Source of the DNA: Oscillospiraceae bacterium
GTDB lineage: Bacteria; Bacillota; Clostridia; Oscillospirales; Acutalibacteraceae
Reading direction: 5' to 3'
Assembly (NCBI GenBank): GCA_015065425.1
Contig: SVQH01000005.1
Span: 1 to 64,000 of the forward strand
Length of the DNA: 64,000 nucleotides
This document shows, one piece after another, positions 1 to 8,337 of the stretch (its first letter is position 1; every line of letters starts with the position of its first letter). A program made the translations under genes and the position numbers. A model generated the notes under the pieces. The model did no database searches and was not told the DNA's origin. It saw nothing but the letters and a program-made list of their open reading frames with translations.

Positions 1-44
1 CTCCTAAGACTTAGATATCGGTTCGATTCCGGTAGAGGGTGCCA
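1..44 (+). tRNA. tRNA-Arg(CCT), 3' part only
   Basis: The window opens inside a tRNA. The first seven bases read as an anticodon loop with T33, anticodon CCT and A37. The T-arm follows, with a 5-bp stem around TTCGATT, then the 3' acceptor strand, discriminator G and an encoded CCA at 42-44. A37 after U36 fits a tRNA reading ANN codons, here AGG (Arg). The 5' half lies outside the window, so the amino-acid call rests on the loop reading alone. Confidence 0.85.
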
Positions 45-46
45 TA

Positions 47-103
47 AAACGGGGCTGCATCAAAACATCGTAAGCAGATGTTTTTGATGCAGCCCCGTTT
101 TTT
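47..103 (+). terminator. Rho-independent terminator of the tRNA
   Basis: A GC-rich hairpin of about 20 bp (ACGGGGCTGCATC paired with GATGCAGCCCCGT) is followed by a T6 run. It begins three bases after the tRNA CCA end. It also separates the tRNA from the convergent minus-strand operon that ends at 123. Confidence 0.9.
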
Positions 104-122
104 CATTGCAAATAAAAGGATA

Positions 123-620
123 CTAAATAATAGTGGAAAAATGATTTTTTGAATAGTATTCTCTTAAATCACGGTTTATCTTGTCAAGTTTTTTGACATA
201 GTATTTACTTCTGCCTGATTCAAGTTTTGCCTTATCCCATTCGTTTTTAAATATGTCAGCAAATGCAGTTCTTATCCCCGGAATATTTTTTTTGATTTCT
301 TCAAATGATAAATTCTCTAAGTAAAGGCGAATAACGACATCATTTTCATACTTTTTGTCTGTATTGAGATTTAACAAAAGAAGATTTTTAAGTCTGAAAA
401 ATTCCTGTTTACTATCCTCATCAATTGATTCATGGGATTCACAAAACGCAATAAAGTCTGCGGCAATTTTTCTGGTTACTTTGATCCAAGCCATTCGTTC
501 TTTTGAAATTGTTGTTGAATAATGCTTCTGTTTATTCTGACTGTAAACCAGAAGATTCAAAACCATTGAAACTATTGTTGATACTGATAAACTTATTAAT
601 GCCACAGTTATTTCATCCAT
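123..620 (-). CDS. Small membrane-anchored protein, last gene of the sensor/GHKL operon
   Basis: This is a 165-residue protein of unknown family. Residues about 5-26 form one hydrophobic segment with a short outside tail; the rest is charged, helical and probably cytoplasmic. A ribosome site (AAAAGGAG) precedes the ATG, and the gene starts 28 nt after the stop of the HD/GHKL gene, so it is very likely co-transcribed with it. The shape (one N-terminal membrane helix plus a helical domain) resembles small membrane partners in bacterial conflict systems, but no diagnostic motif is visible and that role is inference. Confidence 0.75.
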   Translation of the reverse strand: MDEITVALISLSVSTIVSMVLNLLVYSQNKQKHYSTTISKERMAWIKVTRKIAADFIAFCESHESIDEDSKQEFFRLKNLLLLNLNTDKKYENDVVIRLYLENLSFEEIKKNIPGIRTAFADIFKNEWDKAKLESGRSKYYVKKLDKINRDLREYYSKNHFSTII

Positions 621-648
621 ATAAAAACAACTCCTTTTTAATTATTCT

Positions 649-3600
649 TTATTCTGATAACAGCTTGTCTAAAAATGCTTTAAGGAAGCTTTTGTATTCC
701 AGGAAAATTTCGCAATCGGCTTCCGTTCCTGAGCAGCTTCGGCTGTTCTTTTTGCAGGTACTGTACTTATTTATGTGATTAATGAGAGTACGATTCCTTT
801 CCAGCCATTTTTCGGGGAAGTGATTATTCAGCACATTGTCAATATTACTTTTTTGTCCTTTACATTCAAGAACCATTCGTTCCACGTCAAAAAGATTTAA
901 CGGGGAAATAATATAGCTGTTGAATTTAATTATTTCTTCGTGCTCAATTCCATGGATAAGCTTTGATACCACGACTTTTTCAAACTCGGATTTTGAGGGA
1001 AATACTAATCTGAACTGCCGTTTTTTGTTTTCATCATTTTTGCAATTTCTCAATGCCGCCTTGTATAACTGAACGCAGAGTGTCCAGAAATCTTTTTCAT
1101 CTGAACGTACAATACTTCCGTTTCGTCTGCAGATTTTATAAACTATAACGGGTTCATACCAGCCGGTGATAATTATTATCTTAAAGGTACCGGCAGCGAA
1201 CTGCGAATAATTATAATAATAATCTTCAAGAATAAACAGCAAATCATCCGCATTAAGGTTTCTGCAATATTGCAGCGACACATCATTTTTCGGAAGTGCA
1301 TTATTAGCTGCAAAATAAATATTCTCTGCGTTATTTTTTAACACATCAAAAAATGCTGTATATTCATTTGCTTTTTCTATAGTGTACCGCCTTAAAAAAT
1401 TGCTGTACGGCACATAATAAGAAATAATATTACATACGGAAATAATATTATTTAAGAAAATTCTGTCAGAATTTATAAAGTAATTTCTCAAAATAATATC
1501 AGGGATATCCATATTAGAAATAAGGAACATCATTATTGCAAAATATATTTTTGCTGCCTGCATAATTCCGAACTCATTTTCTGCTGTTTTATACTGCCAG
1601 ATACTGTTTAATTCTTCTTTGTAGCGTTCAAGATTGTCACTGTTGAATATAAACTTTAAACAATTAAAATGAACTCTATGAATGTCAGCAGCAATTTCAT
1701 TTACTTTTTCGACTAAAAAATCCTCTCTGTTTATTTCAAGAATTGCACTTGCATATTCAGAAAAAATATGTATTTCCACATCAAAGAAGGGAATATGAAT
1801 TAAATCTTTAATTTTTATACTGTTAATTCTTATACCCTTATAATAAATAACAAAAGAACTTCTGCTGCCGGTTACATCACCGTTAGTTTTATATTTTATG
1901 AGGATGCCATATTCACCGTTCCAACAGGAAAAACCATCTGATAAATTATCGCTAAACCTTTTTATAAGGTTGTACTCAGTTAAAATGCAAAAACTACCAA
2001 AAGTATCCTCAAAACTAATATATCTATGAAGTGGTAATCTTTCAAATTCTTCACATCTCCATTTTGCATGTTGATTAATTGTTTCCTTTTTTACAATCGG
2101 AATAATAAAATTGGAAATATATGCCATAAGATGATTTGTGTAACTATGGCATATCTGTATCAAACTATCACTAAAAATATCGAAGTATGGTTTTTTTCTC
2201 CGTTCTCTATCATTAGCAAATAGTATAAATTTATCTTTATTGTCATTAAAATCTATTACAATTTCAACTTCAGTTCCGTATCCAAATTCCTCAGCTCTTT
2301 TATTATCACATACAGTTACTTCAATTTCTCCGCCCATTCGTGCTGAATAAAATACCATTTCACGAAGCGGCGGTTTTGCATGCTCGGGTTCAAAATAAGG
2401 TCGGGAATATATCTTAAATGATTTTGCCACATAGAATATTGACTGCAAACCGATACCGAAGCTGCCTGTAGGCTTAAGCCAATCAGGCATTTTTTCATAT
2501 TCTCTGTTATATTCAGTTTTATTGGAATTACCGATTTTCAGCATTCCCGTTAAATCACGGTATGTTATTCCCACACCGTAATCCCTGATAGAGACAACCA
2601 CTGTTTTATCTTCTTCATTAGCATGAATATCGTATTCTATTCTGTAAAAATTAATATTATTTTTAATTTTTTCAGCAAAGCATGCGGGGGTCAATTTCTT
2701 TACGGCCTCAGGAGCAAACTTTCCTGTTTCATCATAAAACTCGGGGTAATGTCCTGACATAATATCACGGAACATTTTAAGCTTTGTAGCATCCAGTGCG
2801 TTTTGCAAAACTTCTCTGATAAAAGTATATTGCGGTTCTTTATACAAGCTTGAACCTTCAATTATTTCTGCAGAACGCTTTGTTGTGATTTCATAGCTTA
2901 AGCCGAGCTCATGCTTATTTATAATTCTTCCGTCAATTCTCAGTTCGGGTTCATCAAAATTGGGGCAGGAGCCTTCAAATTTTCTCGGAACAATATTAAG
3001 CCAGTTTTTTGCAAAAAATTCAAGCTCTTCTCTGAGCATTTCCAGCCACTCAAAAAGTGATTTACAAGCCTTCATGCAAAGCTGTATCTTTTCCCTATCA
3101 TCAATTTTACTTGTTTTACCGCTTGTATTTCTGAGCCTTATCAGCGTTTCAGCGGTTTTACGGGTAAAATTCGCCTTAATACTTATTTCAAGCGGGGTCA
3201 CCAAAAAATGAGTAACTGCTTCATGCTTGAATTGATGAATAAGAGTTACATAGGGACTTTCACCGAGAATATTAAGCTGTGCCTGATTAAATCTGCCGTT
3301 ATCCAGATCAAGGAGATCCCCCAGTCTTAACATTATGGCGGCAAAACGGGGATTCATATAATCCTTGCATATTCCGAGTGTCTCCTTGGGGAACTCCTCA
3401 AACAGCAATTCCCTGTCCTTAATATGAAATGAGGATATTCTTGCAACAAGATAACGAAGTCTTATGGGAACTATGCCGTTATCACAAATCTGAGTAAAAT
3501 CTTCCGATAAAATATTTTCGGAAAAATCTCCGTGCTGCGGACGTACATAGTTTTCAAGTATTATTGTAAAGGCATTGATAAGCTTTATGGGCCAGCGTGC

Positions 3601-4176
3601 AAAATCGTTTGATTCAAAAATTTCATACTGAGCCTTTGCATCAAGCCGTTGGGAAATACTTGTCTTCGCCAGATAATCATCGCTGTCTTCATCGGGGCAA
3701 TCTTCTCTTCTTTTAAATATGTAATAACCAAACAACGGCTGAATAAATTCAAATGCCTCTCTCGCACTCTCCTCTTTCTGACAAATGGCTTTGACTTTAT
3801 CATATATGGCATTATCTTCTGCCATCTGACTTATAAGCTCTTTGGCACTTATACTCATTCCGATATCGTGGGCATAAGCACATTGAAGTAAAAGCCATGT
3901 ATCGGCAACCGATAACTGTTTTATTCTCTTTTTCCCTAAAATAAACTCTATGTTTGCGATAATCGCCTTTGAATGGCTTTCTCCGTGGTCGCTGTAATGA
4001 GGGAAACGCTGTGCACTTACGGAAATATTATTAATATACTTCTGTTTATCAACTTCCCAGCTACAGCACAGCTTTTCATAAAGGGGAATATCCCGAAAAG
4101 ATTTCAGGTGTTCTTCAAGACCGTAATAAGCATTGAAACGGTCCATATCCAGTGAATAATCATTGTCTTTACACAT
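649..4176 (-). CDS. HD phosphohydrolase fused to Hsp90-like GHKL ATPase
   Basis: This is a 1175-residue soluble protein with two recognisable parts. Residues about 55-300 form an HD-type metal phosphohydrolase: HYSDHGESH at 60-68, the HD pair in YAHDIG at 101-106, and a later RLGDLLDLDNGR motif near 284-295. Residues about 440-720 carry the Bergerat ATP-binding fold: N-box REVLQNALD (E455, N459, D462), DYGVG at 532-536, and the glycine loop GSFGIG at 571-576. The remaining 450 residues have no family I recognise. The order HD then Hsp90-like ATPase is that of large nucleotide-driven effector or chaperone proteins often discussed with bacterial conflict systems. The gene starts 13 nt after the receiver gene and has a good GAGGT ribosome site. 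Enzyme activity and substrate are unknown. Confidence 0.85.
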   Translation of the reverse strand: MCKDNDYSLDMDRFNAYYGLEEHLKSFRDIPLYEKLCCSWEVDKQKYINNISVSAQRFPHYSDHGESHSKAIIANIEFILGKKRIKQLSVADTWLLLQCAYAHDIGMSISAKELISQMAEDNAIYDKVKAICQKEESAREAFEFIQPLFGYYIFKRREDCPDEDSDDYLAKTSISQRLDAKAQYEIFESNDFARWPIKLINAFTIILENYVRPQHGDFSENILSEDFTQICDNGIVPIRLRYLVARISSFHIKDRELLFEEFPKETLGICKDYMNPRFAAIMLRLGDLLDLDNGRFNQAQLNILGESPYVTLIHQFKHEAVTHFLVTPLEISIKANFTRKTAETLIRLRNTSGKTSKIDDREKIQLCMKACKSLFEWLEMLREELEFFAKNWLNIVPRKFEGSCPNFDEPELRIDGRIINKHELGLSYEITTKRSAEIIEGSSLYKEPQYTFIREVLQNALDATKLKMFRDIMSGHYPEFYDETGKFAPEAVKKLTPACFAEKIKNNINFYRIEYDIHANEEDKTVVVSIRDYGVGITYRDLTGMLKIGNSNKTEYNREYEKMPDWLKPTGSFGIGLQSIFYVAKSFKIYSRPYFEPEHAKPPLREMVFYSARMGGEIEVTVCDNKRAEEFGYGTEVEIVIDFNDNKDKFILFANDRERRKKPYFDIFSDSLIQICHSYTNHLMAYISNFIIPIVKKETINQHAKWRCEEFERLPLHRYISFEDTFGSFCILTEYNLIKRFSDNLSDGFSCWNGEYGILIKYKTNGDVTGSRSSFVIYYKGIRINSIKIKDLIHIPFFDVEIHIFSEYASAILEINREDFLVEKVNEIAADIHRVHFNCLKFIFNSDNLERYKEELNSIWQYKTAENEFGIMQAAKIYFAIMMFLISNMDIPDIILRNYFINSDRIFLNNIISVCNIISYYVPYSNFLRRYTIEKANEYTAFFDVLKNNAENIYFAANNALPKNDVSLQYCRNLNADDLLFILEDYYYNYSQFAAGTFKIIIITGWYEPVIVYKICRRNGSIVRSDEKDFWTLCVQLYKAALRNCKNDENKKRQFRLVFPSKSEFEKVVVSKLIHGIEHEEIIKFNSYIISPLNLFDVERMVLECKGQKSNIDNVLNNHFPEKWLERNRTLINHINKYSTCKKNSRSCSGTEADCEIFLEYKSFLKAFLDKLLSE

Positions 4177-4189
4177 ACTCTACCTCTTT

Positions 4190-4618
4190 TTACCCGTTCA
4201 AAAAACTTAACAAATCCATAATAAAATCGTCCGAACCTTTATCAATAATAGTAAGCTTATCAAGCACTTCTCTGTCTTTTGTGTCTTTTACTTTATCAAA
4301 TAGGGTTATCTTATATGCGGTTATTAACGCAATTTCTTTATGGGATATATTTTGGTAGTTTCTGGCAACAAATTCAAAACCGCTGAATCCGTATTTTTTA
4401 CCGTATTCAATTTCTTCATTATTAAAAACAGAAAACTTTTCTTTAGGAACCGCCACATCAAACATAAGCTTATCAAAAAACTCCAATCCGGGATATTCTT
4501 CCAGATAATAGGCGACATCAAGTAAGCTCTGAGCATGATATACGTTATAACCGCGTACAGTTAAATATTCGATAATGTTGAAAGCTATGGGATCGTCTTC
4601 CAAAACTAAAATATTCAT
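4190..4618 (-). CDS. Stand-alone response-regulator receiver protein
   Basis: This 142-residue protein is a single CheY-like receiver domain with no output domain. The acidic pocket (LEDDP near residue 8), a candidate phospho-acceptor Asp in the LMFDVAVPK segment near residue 54, a Thr in ITAYK and a Lys in IIDKGSD match the receiver layout. The stretch before the Asp is longer than usual. It lies 19 nt after the kinase gene and 13 nt before the HD/GHKL gene, with a GGAGGG ribosome site. The natural inference is that the kinase signals through this receiver to the HD/GHKL protein by protein contact rather than by transcription. Confidence 0.85.
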   Translation of the reverse strand: MNILVLEDDPIAFNIIEYLTVRGYNVYHAQSLLDVAYYLEEYPGLEFFDKLMFDVAVPKEKFSVFNNEEIEYGKKYGFSGFEFVARNYQNISHKEIALITAYKITLFDKVKDTKDREVLDKLTIIDKGSDDFIMDLLSFLNG

Positions 4619-4637
4619 ATATTACCCTCCTGTTCTT

Positions 4638-6914
4638 TTATCTTAAATTCTTATCGTATGGGATAGTTAAAACAAATTTGTATTTTATTGTTCCCGTTTG
4701 CAGATATCGCATGATTAAATAGGGGGTAAAGGATTGATTATTAAGTTGCGGTTTTTCAATTTCAGCAAAATATTTTGTTTCTTTAAGTCTGCTCAGCTCC
4801 TCTGTTACATTGTTTTTGATTTCAAGAGTTTGAAATCTCTCAGGCATTTCAGAATAAAGATATAAGCAGGAAACATCATAATCGCTGACTTTTTCAACTT
4901 CAAGTGTTAATTCACCGCCATGTTCTTTTGCGATTTCTTTTGAAAGATACAGTCCCAAACCTGAACCGTTTGCTTCATTGTGATTACTGCCGCGAAAGCC
5001 GTAATCAAATATTCTGTCTATTTCATCCTCACGAAGCGCCCTTCCGTAATTTGTCACTATAAGCTGATAAGCATCTTTCCGGTCATTAAGTTTGCAATCG
5101 ATGCTTATGGTCGTTCCCGGAATTGAATACTTTATGGCATTATTTGTAAGATTATATGCAACCTGTTCAATCATAGATTTATCCGCAAACATTCTGGGGC
5201 GTGTTAAATCCGATAAAATAACCGGTTCCATAAGGAAATTCACATGCTTATTCTTTGCTGCTCTTTCATATATATATTTCCATTTATATAAAAAACTTTC
5301 ATAAGGATAAAAGAGTTCTTTATGCATATCAGGTAGTTGCGAAAAATATCTGCTGCTGTTACATCTCAGCATTGTTGAATGTACATAAGATTTAAAGTCA
5401 TCTATAATATGATTACAATCATTTAAGAAGGAATAAGTATAATAATCTTCTTCCTGTTTACCGACAGCCTCCTGAAAAGTATTTATTCTTATCAAAATGG
5501 CTTCGTTTAACTGTCCCAGTTCATGCCGCATCATTTTTGTATATTCGGATATCTGAGCACCGTTATACTGGGCAAAAAGCTCTGTTATATAAAGACAGAC
5601 AAATTGCAAAAAACCGCTGAAAATTTTATTAATTACCTCATCTTTTCTATCGGTTTTTATTATAATTCTTACATATTTTTCCTCGGCCACATCCAACTTT
5701 TTGCAAAACTCATAATAACCATTATCAATTTCTGCAAACTCATCTGTTTTTATTACAGTAGATATATTAAAAAAATGTTGATAATTTTGAGTAGTATCAG
5801 TCTTAATTTTTTCTGTACAATTTTCACTGTTCAAATAAAGACCTTTGGGAACAGAAGCATATAGTTCAGTTATAAAGTCTGTATCCTTACAAAATACTTT
5901 AAGAGAATCATAAAAAGCTGTTTTCAACAGTTCATATTTTTTTTCACATTTCTTTGCTTTATCGATATTTTCCTTTTCAATTTCTGCATTTTTTTGATAA
6001 CAATCATTAAATGTATTTACCATTTCTTCCTGAATATCTTTTACATTAATATCAGTTTTAAAGTCATACTCTTTTTCCAAAGACTTTTCAAGTTTTTCTA
6101 CACATTTAAAAATCTCTCTTATAATTTCATCAACCGACATTGGTTCTTCTAATGCATTTTTTTCAACCTCACTAAAAGTATCTGCTGCACTTATAAAATT
6201 CTTTCTTTTTACTTTTGCACTGTCAATTAAGCGGTCAATTTCTTTTTCATCATATTCAAGTGCTTTTGCGGTATCCTCAAATGCAGCAGTCTGTTTTTTG
6301 GGTGTATCCGAGAATAAAAGCTGACCTATTATCATGACACCTTGTATTCCCTTAACATTAATATTCACAGCGATTTCATCATAGTGTGAATCGGGACACT
6401 CGTAACGAACACATATATGATGCCCGTCTCCGGGTTCTTTTGATATATGTAATTTGATTTTCTTGTCATCGAAATAAATTTCATCTGTTTTTTTTGGATT
6501 ATTTAAATTTTTCAGTAAATAGTCTGCGATAATATCATCTCTTTGACAACAATGAATTTTGCCGTCTGTTTCCCGGATTTTTTTACAAATCTTTGTCGAG
6601 TAGCCATAAGACAATGTACTTTCGAGCCTTAAAAATTCACCGTTGTCACAAAAAGCCGTGTTTTCATCTTTTACGCATTTTTCACAATTCTTACATTTAT
6701 CATAATTATTATTCCTTTGAAGTATTACTACAGGATGACCAAAACTATCACAAAGTTCCATAACAAGTCCTTGCATATATGCATGAGAGACTACTGCTGA
6801 TGAGGTATTGATAATCTCCATGTGTTCTCCAAATAAAACAGTCGGATAAAGCATAAAATATTTTTGCATATTTTCCATACCATTTGCAGATGCAAAATTG
6901 TTATTTTTTGACAT
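4638..6914 (-). CDS. PocR-like sensor histidine kinase
   Basis: I chose the ATG at 6914 because GAAAGGA lies just upstream; the longer frame would need a TTG with no ribosome site. The protein has 758 residues and no membrane segment. Residues about 30-205 resemble the PocR ligand-sensing domain: FGHPVVIL, a cysteine cluster CKNCEKC, CCQRDD, and a final MIIGQLLFSD strand. A coiled-coil-rich linker follows. The kinase core has an H-box (MRHELGQLNEA, His near 464), an N-box NLTNNAIKY, and glycine boxes ending GSGLGLYLSKEIAKEHGG. It heads the operon with the receiver and the HD/GHKL effector. Soluble sensing of a small ligand or metal through the cysteines is inference. Confidence 0.85.
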   Translation of the reverse strand: MSKNNNFASANGMENMQKYFMLYPTVLFGEHMEIINTSSAVVSHAYMQGLVMELCDSFGHPVVILQRNNNYDKCKNCEKCVKDENTAFCDNGEFLRLESTLSYGYSTKICKKIRETDGKIHCCQRDDIIADYLLKNLNNPKKTDEIYFDDKKIKLHISKEPGDGHHICVRYECPDSHYDEIAVNINVKGIQGVMIIGQLLFSDTPKKQTAAFEDTAKALEYDEKEIDRLIDSAKVKRKNFISAADTFSEVEKNALEEPMSVDEIIREIFKCVEKLEKSLEKEYDFKTDINVKDIQEEMVNTFNDCYQKNAEIEKENIDKAKKCEKKYELLKTAFYDSLKVFCKDTDFITELYASVPKGLYLNSENCTEKIKTDTTQNYQHFFNISTVIKTDEFAEIDNGYYEFCKKLDVAEEKYVRIIIKTDRKDEVINKIFSGFLQFVCLYITELFAQYNGAQISEYTKMMRHELGQLNEAILIRINTFQEAVGKQEEDYYTYSFLNDCNHIIDDFKSYVHSTMLRCNSSRYFSQLPDMHKELFYPYESFLYKWKYIYERAAKNKHVNFLMEPVILSDLTRPRMFADKSMIEQVAYNLTNNAIKYSIPGTTISIDCKLNDRKDAYQLIVTNYGRALREDEIDRIFDYGFRGSNHNEANGSGLGLYLSKEIAKEHGGELTLEVEKVSDYDVSCLYLYSEMPERFQTLEIKNNVTEELSRLKETKYFAEIEKPQLNNQSFTPYLIMRYLQTGTIKYKFVLTIPYDKNLR

Positions 6915-6984
6915 ACTAAATAATTCCTTTCTATGCAAATAATTATTCTCTTAATGCCTTCAGTATTAATGTGTAAAAAATTTC

Positions 6985-7005
6985 AAAAAGTAACACATAA
7001 AATTT
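6985..7005 (-). promoter_or_regulatory. Motif II site (AGTAACACATAAA) upstream of the kinase operon
   Basis: The core AAAAAGTAACACATAAA is shared almost exactly with 18969-18986 and 29327-29344. Read toward the gene it is TTTATGTGTTACTTTTT. A weaker A-rich half lies about 21 bp closer to the gene, next to a candidate -10 (TTAATACT) at about 6964-6971. The spacing resembles a tandem activator site; the binding protein is unknown. Confidence 0.45.
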
Positions 7006-7136
7006 AAATTATTTCAATTTTCGACATTTACACCAAATTATCATACGGCTAATTATTAAATTTGATAAATAGACATTAAAAATTAGCTATACCAATCTTA
7101 TATAAACAGTAAATAAAGAACAAGTTCACAATAATA

Positions 7137-7171
7137 AATCAACAAATTCCGATTATTGGAGCTTGTTGATT
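7137..7171 (-). terminator. Terminator of the TPR gene
   Basis: An inverted repeat, AATCAACAA paired with TTGTTGATT, lies 26 nt beyond the stop of the TPR gene and is followed on the minus strand by a T-rich stretch. The stem is AT-rich, so termination may be leaky. Confidence 0.5.
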
Positions 7172-7197
7172 ATATATAATTTTCATATTCAAAATTG

Positions 7198-8031
7198 TCA
7201 GTATTCAAATATTAAATCCTGCAGTCTGTTTTCTTTTATGGCTTTGAGGTTATTTTTTGTTATGCTGCAGGGGGTGTTTTTTGGGTTGGTGGTTATGTTG
7301 TAGAGGGCTTCTTTTTCTGACAGGCAGTCTGTCATGAGCTTCTCTGCTTTTTCTTTTTCTCCCATAAAGGCAAGAATAACCGCGATGTTGTTTTTTGCGG
7401 TCATTCTTTGGTTTTGAATTTCGGTTCGGGAGCTTTCTTTTACCGTGTCATAAAATGCTGTCAGTTCGGATAATACTTTCCGATAATTTTCAATTACAAT
7501 TTCGGAAGAAAACCGTAACATCTGTGCTCGTAAAACTGTATATTTTATTTTCCAGCTTTTGTAAAGCTCAGGTTTACGTGTTTCTGATATATGGGCTAAT
7601 GCTATATCAAGTGCCCATACCGCGTTATTCAGGTATCGGGGTTCATTTGTGTGTAGTGACCGTAAAAAATACATTTTTGATAAATTTACATGAACTGTGC
7701 AAAAACCTATCAAATCATTATCAAGCGAACGGTATTTTAATGCCTTGCTGAAATATTGATTTGCTTTTGAAAAATCATTTTTCATCATATATACACTGCC
7801 AATACTGTCAAGAGAATCGGCAAGAGTCGTCATATCATTCCCTTGACATCTGATTGCAAGAATTTCTTTATGAAGCTCTAATGCTTGTTCGTATTCACCT
7901 TTATTCTCTAATTCTTCGGCTTCCGTATAACGTTTGCTTGCATATTTTTCATCTCCTGAATGTTGACTTTTATAATCTGCGATATCTTCAAATTCTTTAC
8001 AGATATCAGAACTATCTACAAACAACTGCAT
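7198..8031 (-). CDS. Tetratricopeptide-repeat protein
   Basis: The ATG at 8031 is preferred to the upstream start at 8085 because GGAAGGGG lies five bases before it; this gives 277 residues. The protein has no signal peptide or membrane helix. It contains at least two clear TPRs (KGEYEQALELHKEILAI and KNDFSKANQYFSKALKY), then further helical pairs to the C-terminus, so it is probably a cytoplasmic scaffold or peptide-sensing protein. No HTH is visible, which separates it from PlcR/Rgg-type regulators. A promoter element identical in type to that of agrD lies 74 nt upstream of the start, suggesting Agr control. Confidence 0.8.
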   Translation of the reverse strand: MQLFVDSSDICKEFEDIADYKSQHSGDEKYASKRYTEAEELENKGEYEQALELHKEILAIRCQGNDMTTLADSLDSIGSVYMMKNDFSKANQYFSKALKYRSLDNDLIGFCTVHVNLSKMYFLRSLHTNEPRYLNNAVWALDIALAHISETRKPELYKSWKIKYTVLRAQMLRFSSEIVIENYRKVLSELTAFYDTVKESSRTEIQNQRMTAKNNIAVILAFMGEKEKAEKLMTDCLSEKEALYNITTNPKNTPCSITKNNLKAIKENRLQDLIFEY

Positions 8032-8104
8032 ATTTTCCCCTTCCAAAACTTTTTTGATTTTTATTTCATTTTCAGACAAAAACAAATAAATTGCAACAGA
8101 TTAT

Positions 8105-8145
8105 GACAAATGCAGAAAAATTGAGAATAAATTAAGTGTAAATTT
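8105..8145 (-). promoter_or_regulatory. Motif I promoter element of the TPR gene
   Basis: Read toward the gene, the proximal half is AATTTTTCTGCATTTGTC followed directly by CATAAT, a plausible -10. A weaker AT-rich half lies about 21 bp upstream. The same element is found before the lipoprotein gene (15527) and agrD (18065), each 68-74 nt from the start codon. Confidence 0.6.
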
Positions 8146-8194
8146 ATAATTTGCAATGCATTTATATGTTTTTGGTATGTTTTTTCAATAAATG

Positions 8195-8236
8195 CACACT
8201 CCCCCTCCGAAGTCTGACCATTCGGAGGGGGGTGTG
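8195..8236 (-). terminator. Strong GC hairpin downstream of the 8338-9879 gene
   Basis: CACACTCCCCCTCCGAA pairs with TTCGGAGGGGGGTGTG across a 9-nt loop. It lies about 100 nt past the minus-strand stop at 8338. No long T run follows on either strand, so it may be a terminator or a processing or stabilising hairpin. On the plus strand it is followed by AAAGGAG and a four-codon ORF at 8256-8270. Confidence 0.5.
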
Positions 8237-8337
8237 TTTCAAAGGAGATGAATTTATGCTAAAACACTAAACATTAAACTAAGTCCGCAATAAACCAAGC
8301 TTTAGTATAGGTTTAACATTAAAACAATAAATATGAT

